Source of the DNA: Antedon mediterranea
Taxonomy: Eukaryota; Echinodermata; Crinoidea; Comatulida; Antedonidae
NCBI RefSeq assembly: GCF_964355755.1
Contig: NC_092674.1
Coordinates: forward strand, 27,702,001-27,766,000
Direction: 5' to 3'
Length of the DNA: 64,000 nucleotides
Positions 48,931 through 58,555 of the stretch are shown piece after piece. Below the pieces are notes generated by a model. That model saw only the letters and a program-made list of their open reading frames with translations, was not told the origin of the DNA and did not search any database. Positions within the stretch are counted from its first letter, which is position 1; the number at the start of each line of letters is the position of its first letter. Position numbers and translations under genes: made by a program.

Positions 48931-49299
48931 TAACGCGTGGTTCCCACTAGAACGCAACGCAGTGACGTATTGCCGAAAAGTGCTGTATTGCGTAATCACA
49001 AATGGGAACCGACGACGCAACAGTGCTGCAAACATCGTAGGTTTGATTTCACGCAGGCGGGGTGCAAAAACAATTATTGATAGAGCATTTTCTTACGTTG
49101 CGTAGGTTGTTTGCGCTACGTTGCAACGCTAGTGGGAATCAAGCTTTAAGCTTGGTTTCCACTAGGACGTAGCGCAAGTACGTATAAACCCCAACGCAAG
49201 TGAGTTGACCAATGACAAGCGACAGTTGGAATAATCAATCGCGCGCTTTTGATTTGTCATTTCCTTATACGTTGCGGCGTTTGTGGGAACCAAGCTTTA
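48931..49299. mobile_element. Second pair of back-to-back family A copies
   Basis: Copy 1 (48931-49149): ACGCGTGGTTCCCACTAGAA to CTAGTGGGAATCAAGCTTTA. It is longer than usual and carries an unrelated interior. Copy 2 (49146-49299): TTAAGCTTGGTTTCCACTAG to TTGTGGGAACCAAGCTTTA. The boundary reads AAGCTTTAAGCTTGG, so both share a single TTAA. Confidence 0.8.
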
Positions 49300-49801
49300 T
49301 TGCGCCCTCGCAGTATCTATGAGTTTGCTTCATAAATATGCATGAAATTCTGTGACGACACAGTTTTCACTTTTTACGTCGCTTTCTATTCTAAGAATGA
49401 ATTCAGGTGGAAATTTAATACTAGACTTTCCCACTGTGGCGCCCCCTACAAATGTAGTCTTTGTAACAATCGAATTATCGGAAGTGAGACTATTAATACA
49501 CTTTAAAGCATGAAGATGTCCAGTGCATAGGTATCCTGTATGTATGCCTTGGTACTATATTTCACTTCTGGAAATTCTACAAGGTTACAGCTTGAATTTT
49601 TAAAACTATACAAAGTGAAGCTAGACCAATAATATAAGCTGTCGAGAAATGTCCGTAAGCCTAGTAATAGGCCTGTCTTCGTAAGTTTAGTAGCGGTTTA
49701 TGTTATTCATGTGATTGGGGATTATGTTATTGCCTTGTATACGTGTGTTACTAGGACATGAATGCTTTTCAACTGTTCCTGTTGTTGTTTAAACTTGAAG
49801 A
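49300..49801. other. Immediate upstream region of the second GPCR
   Basis: About 500 bp without an element or exon recognised. It should hold the promoter and leader of the receptor gene. A 5' non-coding exon cannot be excluded. Confidence 0.35.
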
Positions 49802-50728
49802 ATGAATTCTACGGATATTGAGTCATCGGCAACGGTGACTACAATAAGAACGCTAATACTCTGTATTATTATGCTACTTACAATTATTGGAAATTCGTTT
49901 ACGCTTGCCATGATTTATTTGAACGAATCGCTTCACACGAAAACGTACATCTTCGTCGTAAATCTAGCGATTGCTGATCTTTTAAACGGTCTGCTAATCG
50001 TGCCTATCATGTTCACTGCTTCTGTATCTGGCGAATGGCCATTCGTGTTATGGTTTTGTCAAGTTTCAGGAGTTATCACAGCTCAACTTTGTCTGACAAG
50101 CATCGCTACATTATGTGCAATTGCCCTTGAACGATATCATTCCATTATCAATCCTTTGGTTTACGAATCCAAAATGAGTAACACAAATGTTGTTATTTTA
50201 CTGAGTTGGACGTGGGTTCAACCTTTTATATTTTCAATGCTACCGATATTAGGATGGGGTTCGTACGTTTATGTGCCGTTTATTTTTACCTGTGTGACCC
50301 CGTGGGGAGAAAACCCAACTTTTACAATAGCTTTATTTCTGTCATGCATGTTTATTCCGTATGCAGTGACGGTTAAAATATATTACCATATAGGTAGATT
50401 GACATTCCGTCAACTCAAACAAGTTAATCTGACTAATTCCGTACCAAAGTCGACAACAAATGATAGCAGTCGATTGAAAGCCGAGTTTAAATCCGCCTTA
50501 GTGTTTGCAATTGTACTCGGAACATTTACCATATGTTGGTTCCCGTACCAAATCATCATGGTTTGCCAGTTAAGCAACGCGACGTTACCTAACTGGTTCT
50601 TGACCGTTGCCGCGTGGTTAGCGGTACTAAACTCGTCATGTAACCCAATCATTTACTGCTTAATGAATAGGCAATTTAGAAACGGGTTTCGGAAATGTAT
50701 GCGACAATTAGGTCTACGCTCAACATAA
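49802..50728 (+). CDS. Intronless class A (rhodopsin-like) GPCR 2, orphan
   Basis: 308 residues, ATG 49802, TAA 50726-50728. Landmarks: an N-terminal sequon (N2), IIGNSF in TM1 (N31), LAIAD in TM2, C86 at the top of TM3, ALERY (R111 = 3.50), GWGSYVYVP and FTCVTPW in loop 2, ICWFP in TM6, NSSCNPIIY in TM7, and a short basic tail (RNGFRKCMRQ). It is the paralogue of the receptor at 41357: same strand, no introns, same loop-2 YVY and C-x3-W pattern, same ERY, and again Thr (T93) at 3.32 instead of the amine-binding Asp. The third intracellular loop is short. Ligand unknown; GPR161-like or amine-like orphan is the closest description possible by eye. Confidence 0.92.
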   Translation: MNSTDIESSATVTTIRTLILCIIMLLTIIGNSFTLAMIYLNESLHTKTYIFVVNLAIADLLNGLLIVPIMFTASVSGEWPFVLWFCQVSGVITAQLCLTSIATLCAIALERYHSIINPLVYESKMSNTNVVILLSWTWVQPFIFSMLPILGWGSYVYVPFIFTCVTPWGENPTFTIALFLSCMFIPYAVTVKIYYHIGRLTFRQLKQVNLTNSVPKSTTNDSSRLKAEFKSALVFAIVLGTFTICWFPYQIIMVCQLSNATLPNWFLTVAAWLAVLNSSCNPIIYCLMNRQFRNGFRKCMRQLGLRST

Positions 50729-50850
50729 AATGACAGACATGATAACATTTTGCCAGTGTGACATTTTACAAGATCGTAGAAACGTAGAAGAACGAAACTG
50801 AGTTATTTCGTCGTCAACATGTACGTCAACGACGTAACGAAGAATCTTAT

Positions 50851-50856
50851 AATAAA
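50851..50856 (+). terminator. Candidate poly(A) signal of GPCR 2
   Basis: AATAAA 123 nt past the stop codon, the first canonical hexamer after it. Confidence 0.45.
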
Positions 50857-51273
50857 TAAGAAATAATATATAACAAATACAAATTTTACGCTAACATTTA
50901 AACGTTGATATTTTACGCACAGGTTTTGTACGCGGCCGTCTTTGGCACAACGCATCTTGCTAGTAAAATAGTTTTTCCTGGACTAAATTTTAGTTTTTAA
51001 AATGTTTCGTAGTAGGCCTACTGTGATAAGTATTTATAGTTGTTTATAACTTGTATTCTTCATAATTATATAGGCCAAGGCCTAATTTCTATTATTACCG
51101 AAATGCATTGTAGTAATGTATATGTACCGGTATTAAGGAAAGTCAAATTTCCAGTTACTTGATCAATGCAAAATCTTTGTATAAATGTAGTCCATGACGA
51201 GCTCCAATTCCACCACTATCGATCATATCATTTTATCATTGAAAGAGCATAATATAGTATCCTATTACACATA
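50857..51273. other. Intergenic flank after GPCR 2
   Basis: Unique-looking AT-rich sequence with AGGCCTA words and no recognised feature. Confidence 0.4.
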
Positions 51274-51582
51274 TTAAAGATGTATTGTCCCTATGAAAAA
51301 ATAATTATTTACATTTTTTGTTGTTGAATATGCCATTTTAAGTTCACATAATAATTATCCACTTTGAACAAAAAATAGGTCAAAAAAATTATTTGCCTAA
51401 AAAAAATGTAATTTAAAGCAAAGATTAGTCAAATTGGTTGAATTTAACAAGTTATTTTGTCATTCTATAAAGGGAAACATTTTTTTTTTCTACGGAAGTG
51501 ATAACTTCATTAAAACTTCAAAATACAAAGTGTGATTTAAATATTCTTCATTTTTCATGTTTTTGGGGGACAATACATCTTG
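51274..51582. mobile_element. MITE-like family C, opposite orientation
   Basis: Begins TTAAAGATGTATTGTCCC and ends GGGGGACAATACATCTT. The interior words (GTTGAATATGCCATTTTAAG, CATTTTTCATGTTTTTGGGG) run in reverse order relative to 32315. The final TTAA has changed to TTGA. Confidence 0.8.
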
Positions 51583-51924
51583 AAGTGTCTATAAACTTAA
51601 TGTTGATCAATTAGTTATTTTGGTTCATAATATATGGCCTATGGCCTAAATGCCTTGAAGCCTATGCTTATTATTTAATCTTATGTATCACGTTAAAGTA
51701 ATTACATTTTTTTTCAACCTCGTCGAGCATCCTGGTAACAATTATATTTCAATCTGTTAGGATATGTACGGAAATCCTATCACTGATAGCAAAAATTAAA
51801 ACTATATTGAAATTATATTGAAATATTCTTTTTTCCAAACCAATAATTAGTAAAAACTAACCTATTGACAGTTTCGCTGTCCTGATCGGACAGCTTCTTC
51901 AGAAATAATGACGATCTATCATCA

Positions 51925-51968
51925 TATATTATATATATTATATATATATTATATTATATATATTATTA
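51925..51968. repeat. AT/TATTA microsatellite
   Basis: Alternating TATATATTA units. Confidence 0.7.
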
Positions 51969-51996
51969 TATTGTTATATTGAAATTACAATAACAA

Positions 51997-52262
51997 TTAA
52001 GATATATTGTCCCACTGAAATACCGTTTATTTAATTTGTTTAATAGGCCTATGCCATTTTAATGTCACGTAATAGTTGAGCACTTTGACCAAAAATTGGA
52101 TCAAAAAAATGATTTTTTTTTTATAATTTAAAAGTTAAAAATGTTTTCCCGTTTTTTTTCCTATAAATTATGAATACATTTATTAAAACAAAATAATCTA
52201 TTCAAAGTCTGATTTTATATATCTTCATTTTTTTATGTTTTTGAGGGACAATAACTCTTTAA
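51997..52262. mobile_element. MITE-like family C, diverged copy
   Basis: TTAAGATATATTGTCCC at the left and GGGACAATAACTCTTTAA at the right. The interior retains GCCATTTTAATGTCACGTAA and CAAAAATTGGATCAAAAAAA. It is the third TTAA-bounded copy of the family within 4.5 kb. Confidence 0.75.
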
Positions 52263-52284
52263 ACAAAATATCTGTTTTGCCAAA

Positions 52285-52380
52285 ATGTTCGTTCCCACTT
52301 CGACACAACGCAACGACGTAGGCTCACCCTGAGGTAGTTGACCAATCATTGCGTTGCGTCCAAGTGGAAACCAAGGTTTA
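52285..52380. mobile_element. MITE-like family A, short copy
   Basis: GTTCGTTCCCACTTCGACAC at the left and GCGTCCAAGTGGAAACCAAG at the right, with TTGACCAATCATTGCGTTGC inside. About 96 bp. Confidence 0.7.
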
Positions 52381-54056
52381 CAATGGTAACATGTATTTTG
52401 TTTTAAAAGTCAACGAATCATCTCTCAATTTTAATCATATAATTTATATTTCAAATAATTTGCAAATTGGCAGATTGTATAATTTAAGGTCTGTTTAGAT
52501 GAGAAGGAATTAATTTACGTATCAATCCGCCTTTTTACCTTAATTGCAGCAAATAATGTAATTGCAATGAGAAAACGCTAATGATACAATCTTTTATTAA
52601 TTCATTATTGTTTAGATAAATTGTCATATTATTATTGTTTCAATTTGTCTGGAAATATTCATGATTATTCCACCAGATTCCGCTCTAAGAATAGGAATGT
52701 ACTTCCTGTCGAATATATTCCCGCGAATTTTTGATTTAATATTTAATTTATCTACTTTTTGTGACGCGAAAAATTGCACTAAAGAAATATTTGATTCGTG
52801 CGAATATATTCGCTAAAGAAAAACAGGCTACATCATAGTAAGCAATTTGATTATATGGTTACATAAAGAGCACTTTTTCCGTTTCACGGAACGTATAATA
52901 AACGATGCCGTCTCTGTTCCCTGAAACGGAACAATTGTGAATGCTAAACTTAAGAAATTTGGAAAGCGGTTTTTTTTTCCAAAGATTTGTAATGATCACA
53001 AGATACCGTTATTGTATGGTTGTGTTAGCGTCTTTGGATGTGACCGTTTTTAAGTATTGTTCTCCCCCGTCTTGTGAAGAGGTTTACAACCAGTATTAAA
53101 CAAAGAAATAAATAACATTTAAAATGAACTGATTATTGCGTATCCTAATTTTTAAAGAAGATAAAAATTCACTGGACTGTATTTTTGTATGTTATACACT
53201 TATTTTTATATTTTTAATATTTATCATTATTGTACAAGCTTTTTTCATCTTTTTAACCATGCCCTTTTCATGTTTATTGTACTTTTTAATTGTTTAAATT
53301 TAAAGAAAATAATATTTTGTTTGATTTATTGATTGCTTGTTTGAAGGCCTTACAATGAAATGCATTATGTTAACCACTAACCGAAAGTGGCACTCCTTAT
53401 TATTTCAATTCCATTACCTGAATTTTCTCATTCTATGTTATGCAAATAACTGTTTTTTTTCTTTCTTCTTTGTTCTTAAAAGGGTTCCTAAAGTTTTCCT
53501 TTTAGTGTGTTAATTGGTGGAAGTATAACCAAGCAAATATCAATGCAATTTCTATAAACAAAAGAATATATGATGTATTATGACAAGTATTAATTATGGA
53601 ATGTAAAAACAATGGAAATATATGTACCTAACTAAATTGACAGCTCTATACATGGTTTGTTTGCTAACCATTAGGCCTAAATGTGAAACGATTCAATAAA
53701 AGTTAATTTTAAAATGAACATTCTACTAAACACTTAAATAGGACTGAAATGTTTATTTGATTTGATTGACAATCCAAGTGCCCTTAAAAAAGTTAATTAG
53801 ATATACTATCATTATAATTACAGAAAGTAATTACACAACCATTAGAAGCTTTGAGATAACCTTGTGAGTATACGTTATGGGAATTCATTTTGCATATTAT
53901 CACTTATAGTTAAGTTTCAATCAATCTTTTGTTCCAAATAATCGATTTGTATAATTAGTTGTGTTTTTAAAACTAAATTGTGTCTATTCATGTCCTCAGT
54001 GACATTGAGACAAGGCGTTGACACGCGCGTACAAAAGCTGTACGATAGTTATCAAC
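52381..54056. other. Intergenic AT-rich sequence
   Basis: No gene recognised. One small inverted repeat at about 52878-52933 (TCCGTTTCACGGAAC facing GTTCCCTGAAACGGAAC). Confidence 0.4.
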
Positions 54057-54135
54057 GTTTAAACGCGTGCGCATCATATTTGAACGCGTGCGTATCATAT
54101 TTGAACGCGTGCGTATTATATTTGAACATGCGCGC
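54057..54135 (+). repeat. Short minisatellite, 21-bp unit
   Basis: Three to four units of TTGAACGCGTGCGTATCATA in a row, the last diverging to ATGCGCGCG. Confidence 0.8.
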
Positions 54136-54282
54136 GTCTCTTTGAAAAGAGTTTGAAATGTGTTTTCCATAGTAGTTACTTGGTTTTGTTAATGGGAATG
54201 GTATCATTAAATTTAATGTGTATGCATCTAGTTTTTTGAAAAGATTGATTGCCAAGCGAAACCGTAGAGATAGGTTAATTTA

Positions 54283-54401
54283 CTTTATTCTATTAACATT
54301 TTTATTAATGGAGTATATAGATTGGAAAAGTAGACATGTATCTTTATTCTATTAACATTTTTATTAATGGAGTATATAGATTGGAAAAGTAGACATGTAT
54401 T
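54283..54401 (+). repeat. Exact-looking 59-bp tandem duplication
   Basis: TTTATTCTATTAACATTTTT with GGAGTATATAGATTGG and AAGTAGACATGTAT occurs at 54284 and again at 54343 with no difference that I can see. This points to a very recent event or an assembly duplicate. Confidence 0.85.
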
Positions 54402-55290
54402 AAATTATTAATATATATAGGGCCAAATCATTTAATATCCCAACGATATACTTACTTACTAGCCAATTTAAAACATGATGCACTTTGTATAAATTAATAT
54501 AAATTTTAAAGGGAATCTAATTAATTTGTAGGCCTACTGACAAGGACAAGTATATGCATGTACACACTTCATTTAATTCAAACAAAGTGTACAGTAATTT
54601 ATTCACTAGACCTATTTTTCTGTTACTGTGTTGTTTCCAAAACATTGTGTGTTAATTGATGCATAAATATGCTACAAATAGAATACAGTGAGTAGGCATA
54701 TTGTTTTGTTAAGGGAACTTTTCCGTGAAAAGAAAGATGGCAATATAATTATGTTGATAAAGGTTTGCGGTACACCACATGTGTTAGTTCTGAAAAGAAC
54801 TGTTGAGTTTCTCGACGTTTCGATCAATATGCTCAGGAGTGAGAATATAATATTATGTATACCCCTATTCTGGGGAGAAATACCTATTAATGGGACATTT
54901 TGTCCCGAAAGTGTCCCCTTCATACGGGTTCTTGCTCAACATCAGTATGTTTCAATCAGGGATGGATATATTACTATATTTATATCAATAAAACGTACGT
55001 TTTAGTTGTTAGGCCTATTACTTATTTTAGCCCCCGTGTGTGATTCATGTCTGATGGATTTTAATTAAAACGCAATCTCTCAAGTGCCAAAGTAAGACTT
55101 ACATGATTTTCATATGTCCAGATCATCTCAGCATAGGCCTATACATATTTTATGAAATATAGATTTCTAAACCGATAAGAAAGTTAATTGTGTTATAATA
55201 ATCACATCCTGATTATGATGACCTTGGAAATAGACTTGATTAATGTATCGCATTTCGAATATTGTTTGGTCATACTCTTCCTTGCTTTGT
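54402..55290. other. Intergenic sequence
   Basis: The open frames here (54688-55005 on + and 54672-54923 on -) show no family I recognise and overlap on opposite strands. They are best treated as chance. Confidence 0.4.
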
Positions 55291-55480
55291 GTTTTTAAAT
55301 GTGTTGTAGGCAATACTTCTTGTACCAAGGAGTTGAGCCTAATTGTTTTGTGTATCTGATTTTAAATGTGTTGTAGGCAATACTTCTTGTACCAAGGAGT
55401 TGAGCCTAATGTATCGCTTTTCAAATATTATTTGGTTTTAAATGTGTTGTACACTTCTTGTACCAGGGATTTGAGCCTAT
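55291..55480 (+). repeat. Three direct copies of a 40-50 bp unit
   Basis: AAATGTGTTGTAGGCAATAC followed by TTCTTGTACCAAGGAGTTGA occurs at about 55297 and 55364. A shortened form (TGTGTTGTACACTTCTTGTA) follows at 55443. Confidence 0.75.
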
Positions 55481-55591
55481 ATTATTAAATGACTTGCAAT
55501 ACTGAAGAAGGAAGACATAAATAAATATGTACGTCCCGTACATTTTTTGTTCATAATGTTTGTTTACTTTTATTTTAATTATATGGAGTGA

Positions 55592-55680
55592 GTAGTGTGG
55601 TGAAGCTTGGTGGTTATCGTGCTTGCCATCCAATCCCAAGGTCCAGGGTTCAATCCTGACCTAGTGCCAGGGATGTAACT
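55592..55680 (+). repeat. tRNA-derived SINE remnant
   Basis: GTGGTGAAGCTTGGTGGTTA (A-box-like) then GTCCAGGGTTCAATCCTGAC (box B). It resembles the minus-strand head at 35780-35930. No intact cloverleaf and no CCA. Confidence 0.55.
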
Positions 55681-55959
55681 CGCAACTCTTTCAACTTTCA
55701 AATGAGACTTAGTTTATAAGCACGATAAATTATAAAATAGTTTATACATCCTGTAATTGTTAAGGTACCGTACTCGCTGTTGGATGCGTATGAGAAAAAA
55801 AAGAATCTGTTGTTTAGGCTTTACTATTTTTGGTGACCGAATAAATATTTGTTATAGAACCGATCCTTTTGGACAACCATCTTTAGAGGATAATTTCTTC
55901 AGAAATGAACTAGAAGCAATATATTCTTTTACACTAAGTCAATCCATATGAGACGCCCT

Positions 55960-56595
55960 TAGTATTATTAATATGAGTTTTTACTGTTTCTTCAATTTCA
56001 CTCAAAGATTACTCATTTAATCCTTTAATCTTAAGTCAGTCTCGATGAGCCTCTGCTGTGAACAAACTAGGCGATGTTGACTCTTCATGCCTTGTATCTC
56101 TGGTAGTTTTCCGGGTGGTAGTTGTCCTAGCGGGGTAGTTGTCCGGGGGTGGTTGTCCTTTAGAGGGGAATTGTCCTAGGGGGTAATTGTCCTAGTGGGT
56201 GATTGTCCTAGGGGGTGATTGTCCTATGGGAGTAGTCCAGGGGGTGGTTGTCCATGGGGTTGTTGTCCAGGGGGTGGGGTTGTCCAAAGGGGTGATTGTC
56301 CTATGGGGTAGTTGTCCGAGTGGCTGTTGTCCAGAGGTCATGGTTGCCCGGGGTGGTAGTTGTCCAGGATGTAGTTGTCCTGTTACCAGTTTTATCGTAT
56401 TATCATATTAATGGAATCGGACGAGTTTAGTGTTAGTGTAAATTCTATACCTGCATGATATATAGTTTCATATCGTTACTAACCTTTATTTCTTTCAATT
56501 ATGCAATATCAACCCACTCTTATCTGGTAATTATGTAACTAAAGCTTTTAATTACAGGTTCCTTAGAAGTTTAAATAATGGATTTTATAATTATA
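55960..56595 (+). repeat. Local duplication, copy 1
   Basis: Shares ordered landmarks with 57105-58165: AATATGAGTTT, GAGCCTCTGCT and ACAAACTAGGC; then CGGACGAGTTTA, GTGTAAATTCTATACCTGCA, TATAGTTTCATAT, TTATGCAATATCAACC and CTCTTATCTGGTAATTATGT; then AGAAGTTTAAATAATGGATT. Copy 1 carries the G-rich minisatellite but lacks the family C element and the hairpin of copy 2. Confidence 0.75.
56119..56385 (+). repeat. G-rich minisatellite, TTGTCCTAGGGGGTGA type
   Basis: About 16-18 imperfect units of GGTNGTTGTCC-type sequence, 14-17 bp each, with frequent GGGG runs on the plus strand. G-quadruplex potential is plausible. The open frame across it is a by-product of the period. Confidence 0.8.
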
Positions 56596-56706
56596 TGATG
56601 TTAAGTATTTTTCGTTATTCAGATGTTTTGTTTTGTGTATCTATTTTTTTTAATGTCTTCATCTTCAAAGGACAATTTCACCCTGAAATGAACGAGAATC
56701 AAAGCA

Positions 56707-57063
56707 AAATGCTTTTACATTAGCCAATTACTTGGTTCCCACTAGAGACGCAACGCAAAAACGAGATGCAATGCAAGCCAGTTGACCAATAACAAATCAC
56801 TTATTACGTTGCGTAAAGCTTGGTTCCCACTAGAACGTAACGCAAGGACGTAAACGCAACGCAAGCGTTTTAACCAATGACAAGCAAAGTTATAGACAGT
56901 TAGCAATCACAAGCGAATAAGCCATCGCTTGTGATTGGTCAATTCACTTGCGTTACGTCCTTGTGTTGCGTCGCTAGTGGGAACCACGCTTTACGTCGCG
57001 TTATACGTACTTGCGTTGCGTCTCTAGTGGGAACCAAGTAATTGGCTAATGTAAAAGCATTTT
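56707..57063. mobile_element. Nested family A elements in a 357-bp palindrome
   Basis: Outer arms: AAATGCTTTTACATTAGCCA with ATTACTTGGTTCCCACTAGA (from 56707) against TCTAGTGGGAACCAAGTAAT with TGGCTAATGTAAAAGCATTT (to 57062). They are complementary over about 52 bp. The inner element, about 56815-56993, runs from TAAAGCTTGGTTCCCACTAG to CTAGTGGGAACCACGCTTTA and has a complete hairpin structure. It is inserted in the middle of the outer copy, after TTACGTTGCG. Confidence 0.8.
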
Positions 57064-57308
57064 CAGGATACACCCTTATTTATAGTTACTAAGGCGATAA
57101 TGTCCCCTAATATGAGTTTCTTTTATTGAAAGATGTTTTTTTTTCTTCAATATTTTACTCAGAGGTTCTCACAAGGCACAGTCTTGAGACGAGCCTCTGC
57201 TTCAACAAACTAGGCTACAATTGGTAGACGTCCTGTAGTAAATATTTATATTTGTTGGTGCAAAAAAATGAAAACAATCATAAATGACGATACTCCCGCT
57301 CTTCATGA

Positions 57309-57387
57309 TTCAAAGTCTGATTTGATTAATCTTCTTTTTTCATGTATTTTTTTTTGGGGGGGGGGGGGGGTGGGAATACATCTTTAA
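57309..57387. mobile_element. Family C end fragment with a G15 run
   Basis: TCAAAGTCTGATTTGATTAA to GGGAATACATCTTTAA matches one end of family C. The usual TTTTGGGGGACAATACATC has become a T-run plus fifteen G (57356-57370). Confidence 0.7.
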
Positions 57388-57678
57388 TATATTTTGTATG
57401 TTATAATGTATTTGCCAGTGGAAAAGGTTTATTCACTCTGAAAGTTATGAATTATTATGATTATTATTAATATAGGGTAGGCTGAACAATAAAGAAGATG
57501 TTAGTTAAGCATTGTATGTCGTATGTTATCGTATCATAAACAAACGTAGGCATTAATAAATGATCGGACGAGTTTAATGTTAATGTACTCTGGTTGTAGA
57601 TCCGGTTTTCTAGTGTAAATTCTATACCTGCATGAAATATAGTTTCATATTGTTACTGACCTTTATTTCTTTATTTCT

Positions 57679-58028
57679 TTAAAGATATATTGTCCCCCTA
57701 AAAAAAATGTTTTACATTTTTTGGTTGAATATGTTATTTTAATGTCACATAACAGTTATTCACTCTCACAAAAAATTGGGTCTGAAAAAATGTATTTACC
57801 TGAGAAAAATGTAATTTAAAGCAAAAAATTGTCAAATTGTCTGGAAGACAATGAGTTTTTGGGTAATTTAACTGTTTATTTTGTCTTTTTATAGGTGAAA
57901 TAATTTGTTTCACTCGTTTTTTTTTCTTATGGAAGTGAACAACTTCATTAAAACTGCAAAATGGCCTATTCAAAGTCCGATTTTAAAAATCTTTATTTTT
58001 CATGATTTTGGGGGACAATACATCTTTA
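57679..58028. mobile_element. MITE-like family C with a preserved empty site
   Basis: 350 bp, TTAAAGATATATTGTCCCCC to GGGGGACAATACATCTTTAA. Flanks TTTATTTCTT and ATTATGCAATATCAACC correspond to continuous TTTATTTCTTTCAATTATGC at about 56487-56506 in copy 1 of the duplication. So the element is an insertion, and TTAA is the likely target duplication. Confidence 0.88.
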
Positions 58029-58071
58029 AATTATGCAATATCAACCGACTCTTATCTGGTAATTATGTAAC

Positions 58072-58118
58072 CATGGAGAAATAAGTTAGGAACTAACTAA
58101 CTAACTTATTTCTCCATG
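58072..58118. mobile_element. 47-bp perfect hairpin insertion flanked by a 7-bp duplication
   Basis: CATGGAGAAATAAGTTAG (58072-58089) and CTAACTTATTTCTCCATG (58101-58118) are exact inverted complements around an 11-nt loop. ATGTAAC sits directly on both sides (58065-58071 and 58119-58125). The paralogous segment near 56534 has a single ATGTAAC and no hairpin. Confidence 0.85.
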
Positions 58119-58377
58119 ATGTAACTAAAGTAACTTAGAAGTTTAAATAATGGATTTTATAATTGTTTGTTTGTTATTACAATTTATTTTTATAGGCCTA
58201 CCAACTTTTATTGGAGAATTTATAAAAGAACAATCGCTATTGTTATACAACTAATACCCGCCCATACACGTCCAATGTGGTACCATGGAAAATGGCCTAT
58301 CGATATGCCGTATGGGTGTTACCATCCGTTAGTTTGCACTTAAGTTCGAGTACTTAAAGTGATACTTATACAGTTAC

Positions 58378-58476
58378 ATAATATATATATATATATATAT
58401 ATATATCGTTACAAATTAATTAATTAAATTTCAGTATATCACCGGGCGGTTTAGAATTAATGTTCTGTGCCTGATT

Positions 58477-58551
<75 letters not shown>
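58378..58551. repeat. Two (TA)n microsatellites
   Basis: TA runs at 58379-58406 and 58478-58551. About 70 bp of unique sequence with CACCGGGCGGTTTAG separates them. Confidence 0.9.

Positions 58552-58552
<1 letters not shown>

Positions 58553-58555
<3 letters not shown>

Larger units (their letters stand above)
57105..58165 (+). repeat. Local duplication, copy 2, with insertions
   Basis: See copy 1 (55960-56595) for shared landmarks. This copy lacks the G-rich minisatellite and carries extra DNA: a partial family C end (57309-57387), a complete family C element (57679-58028) and a 47-bp hairpin (58072-58118). Confidence 0.75.
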
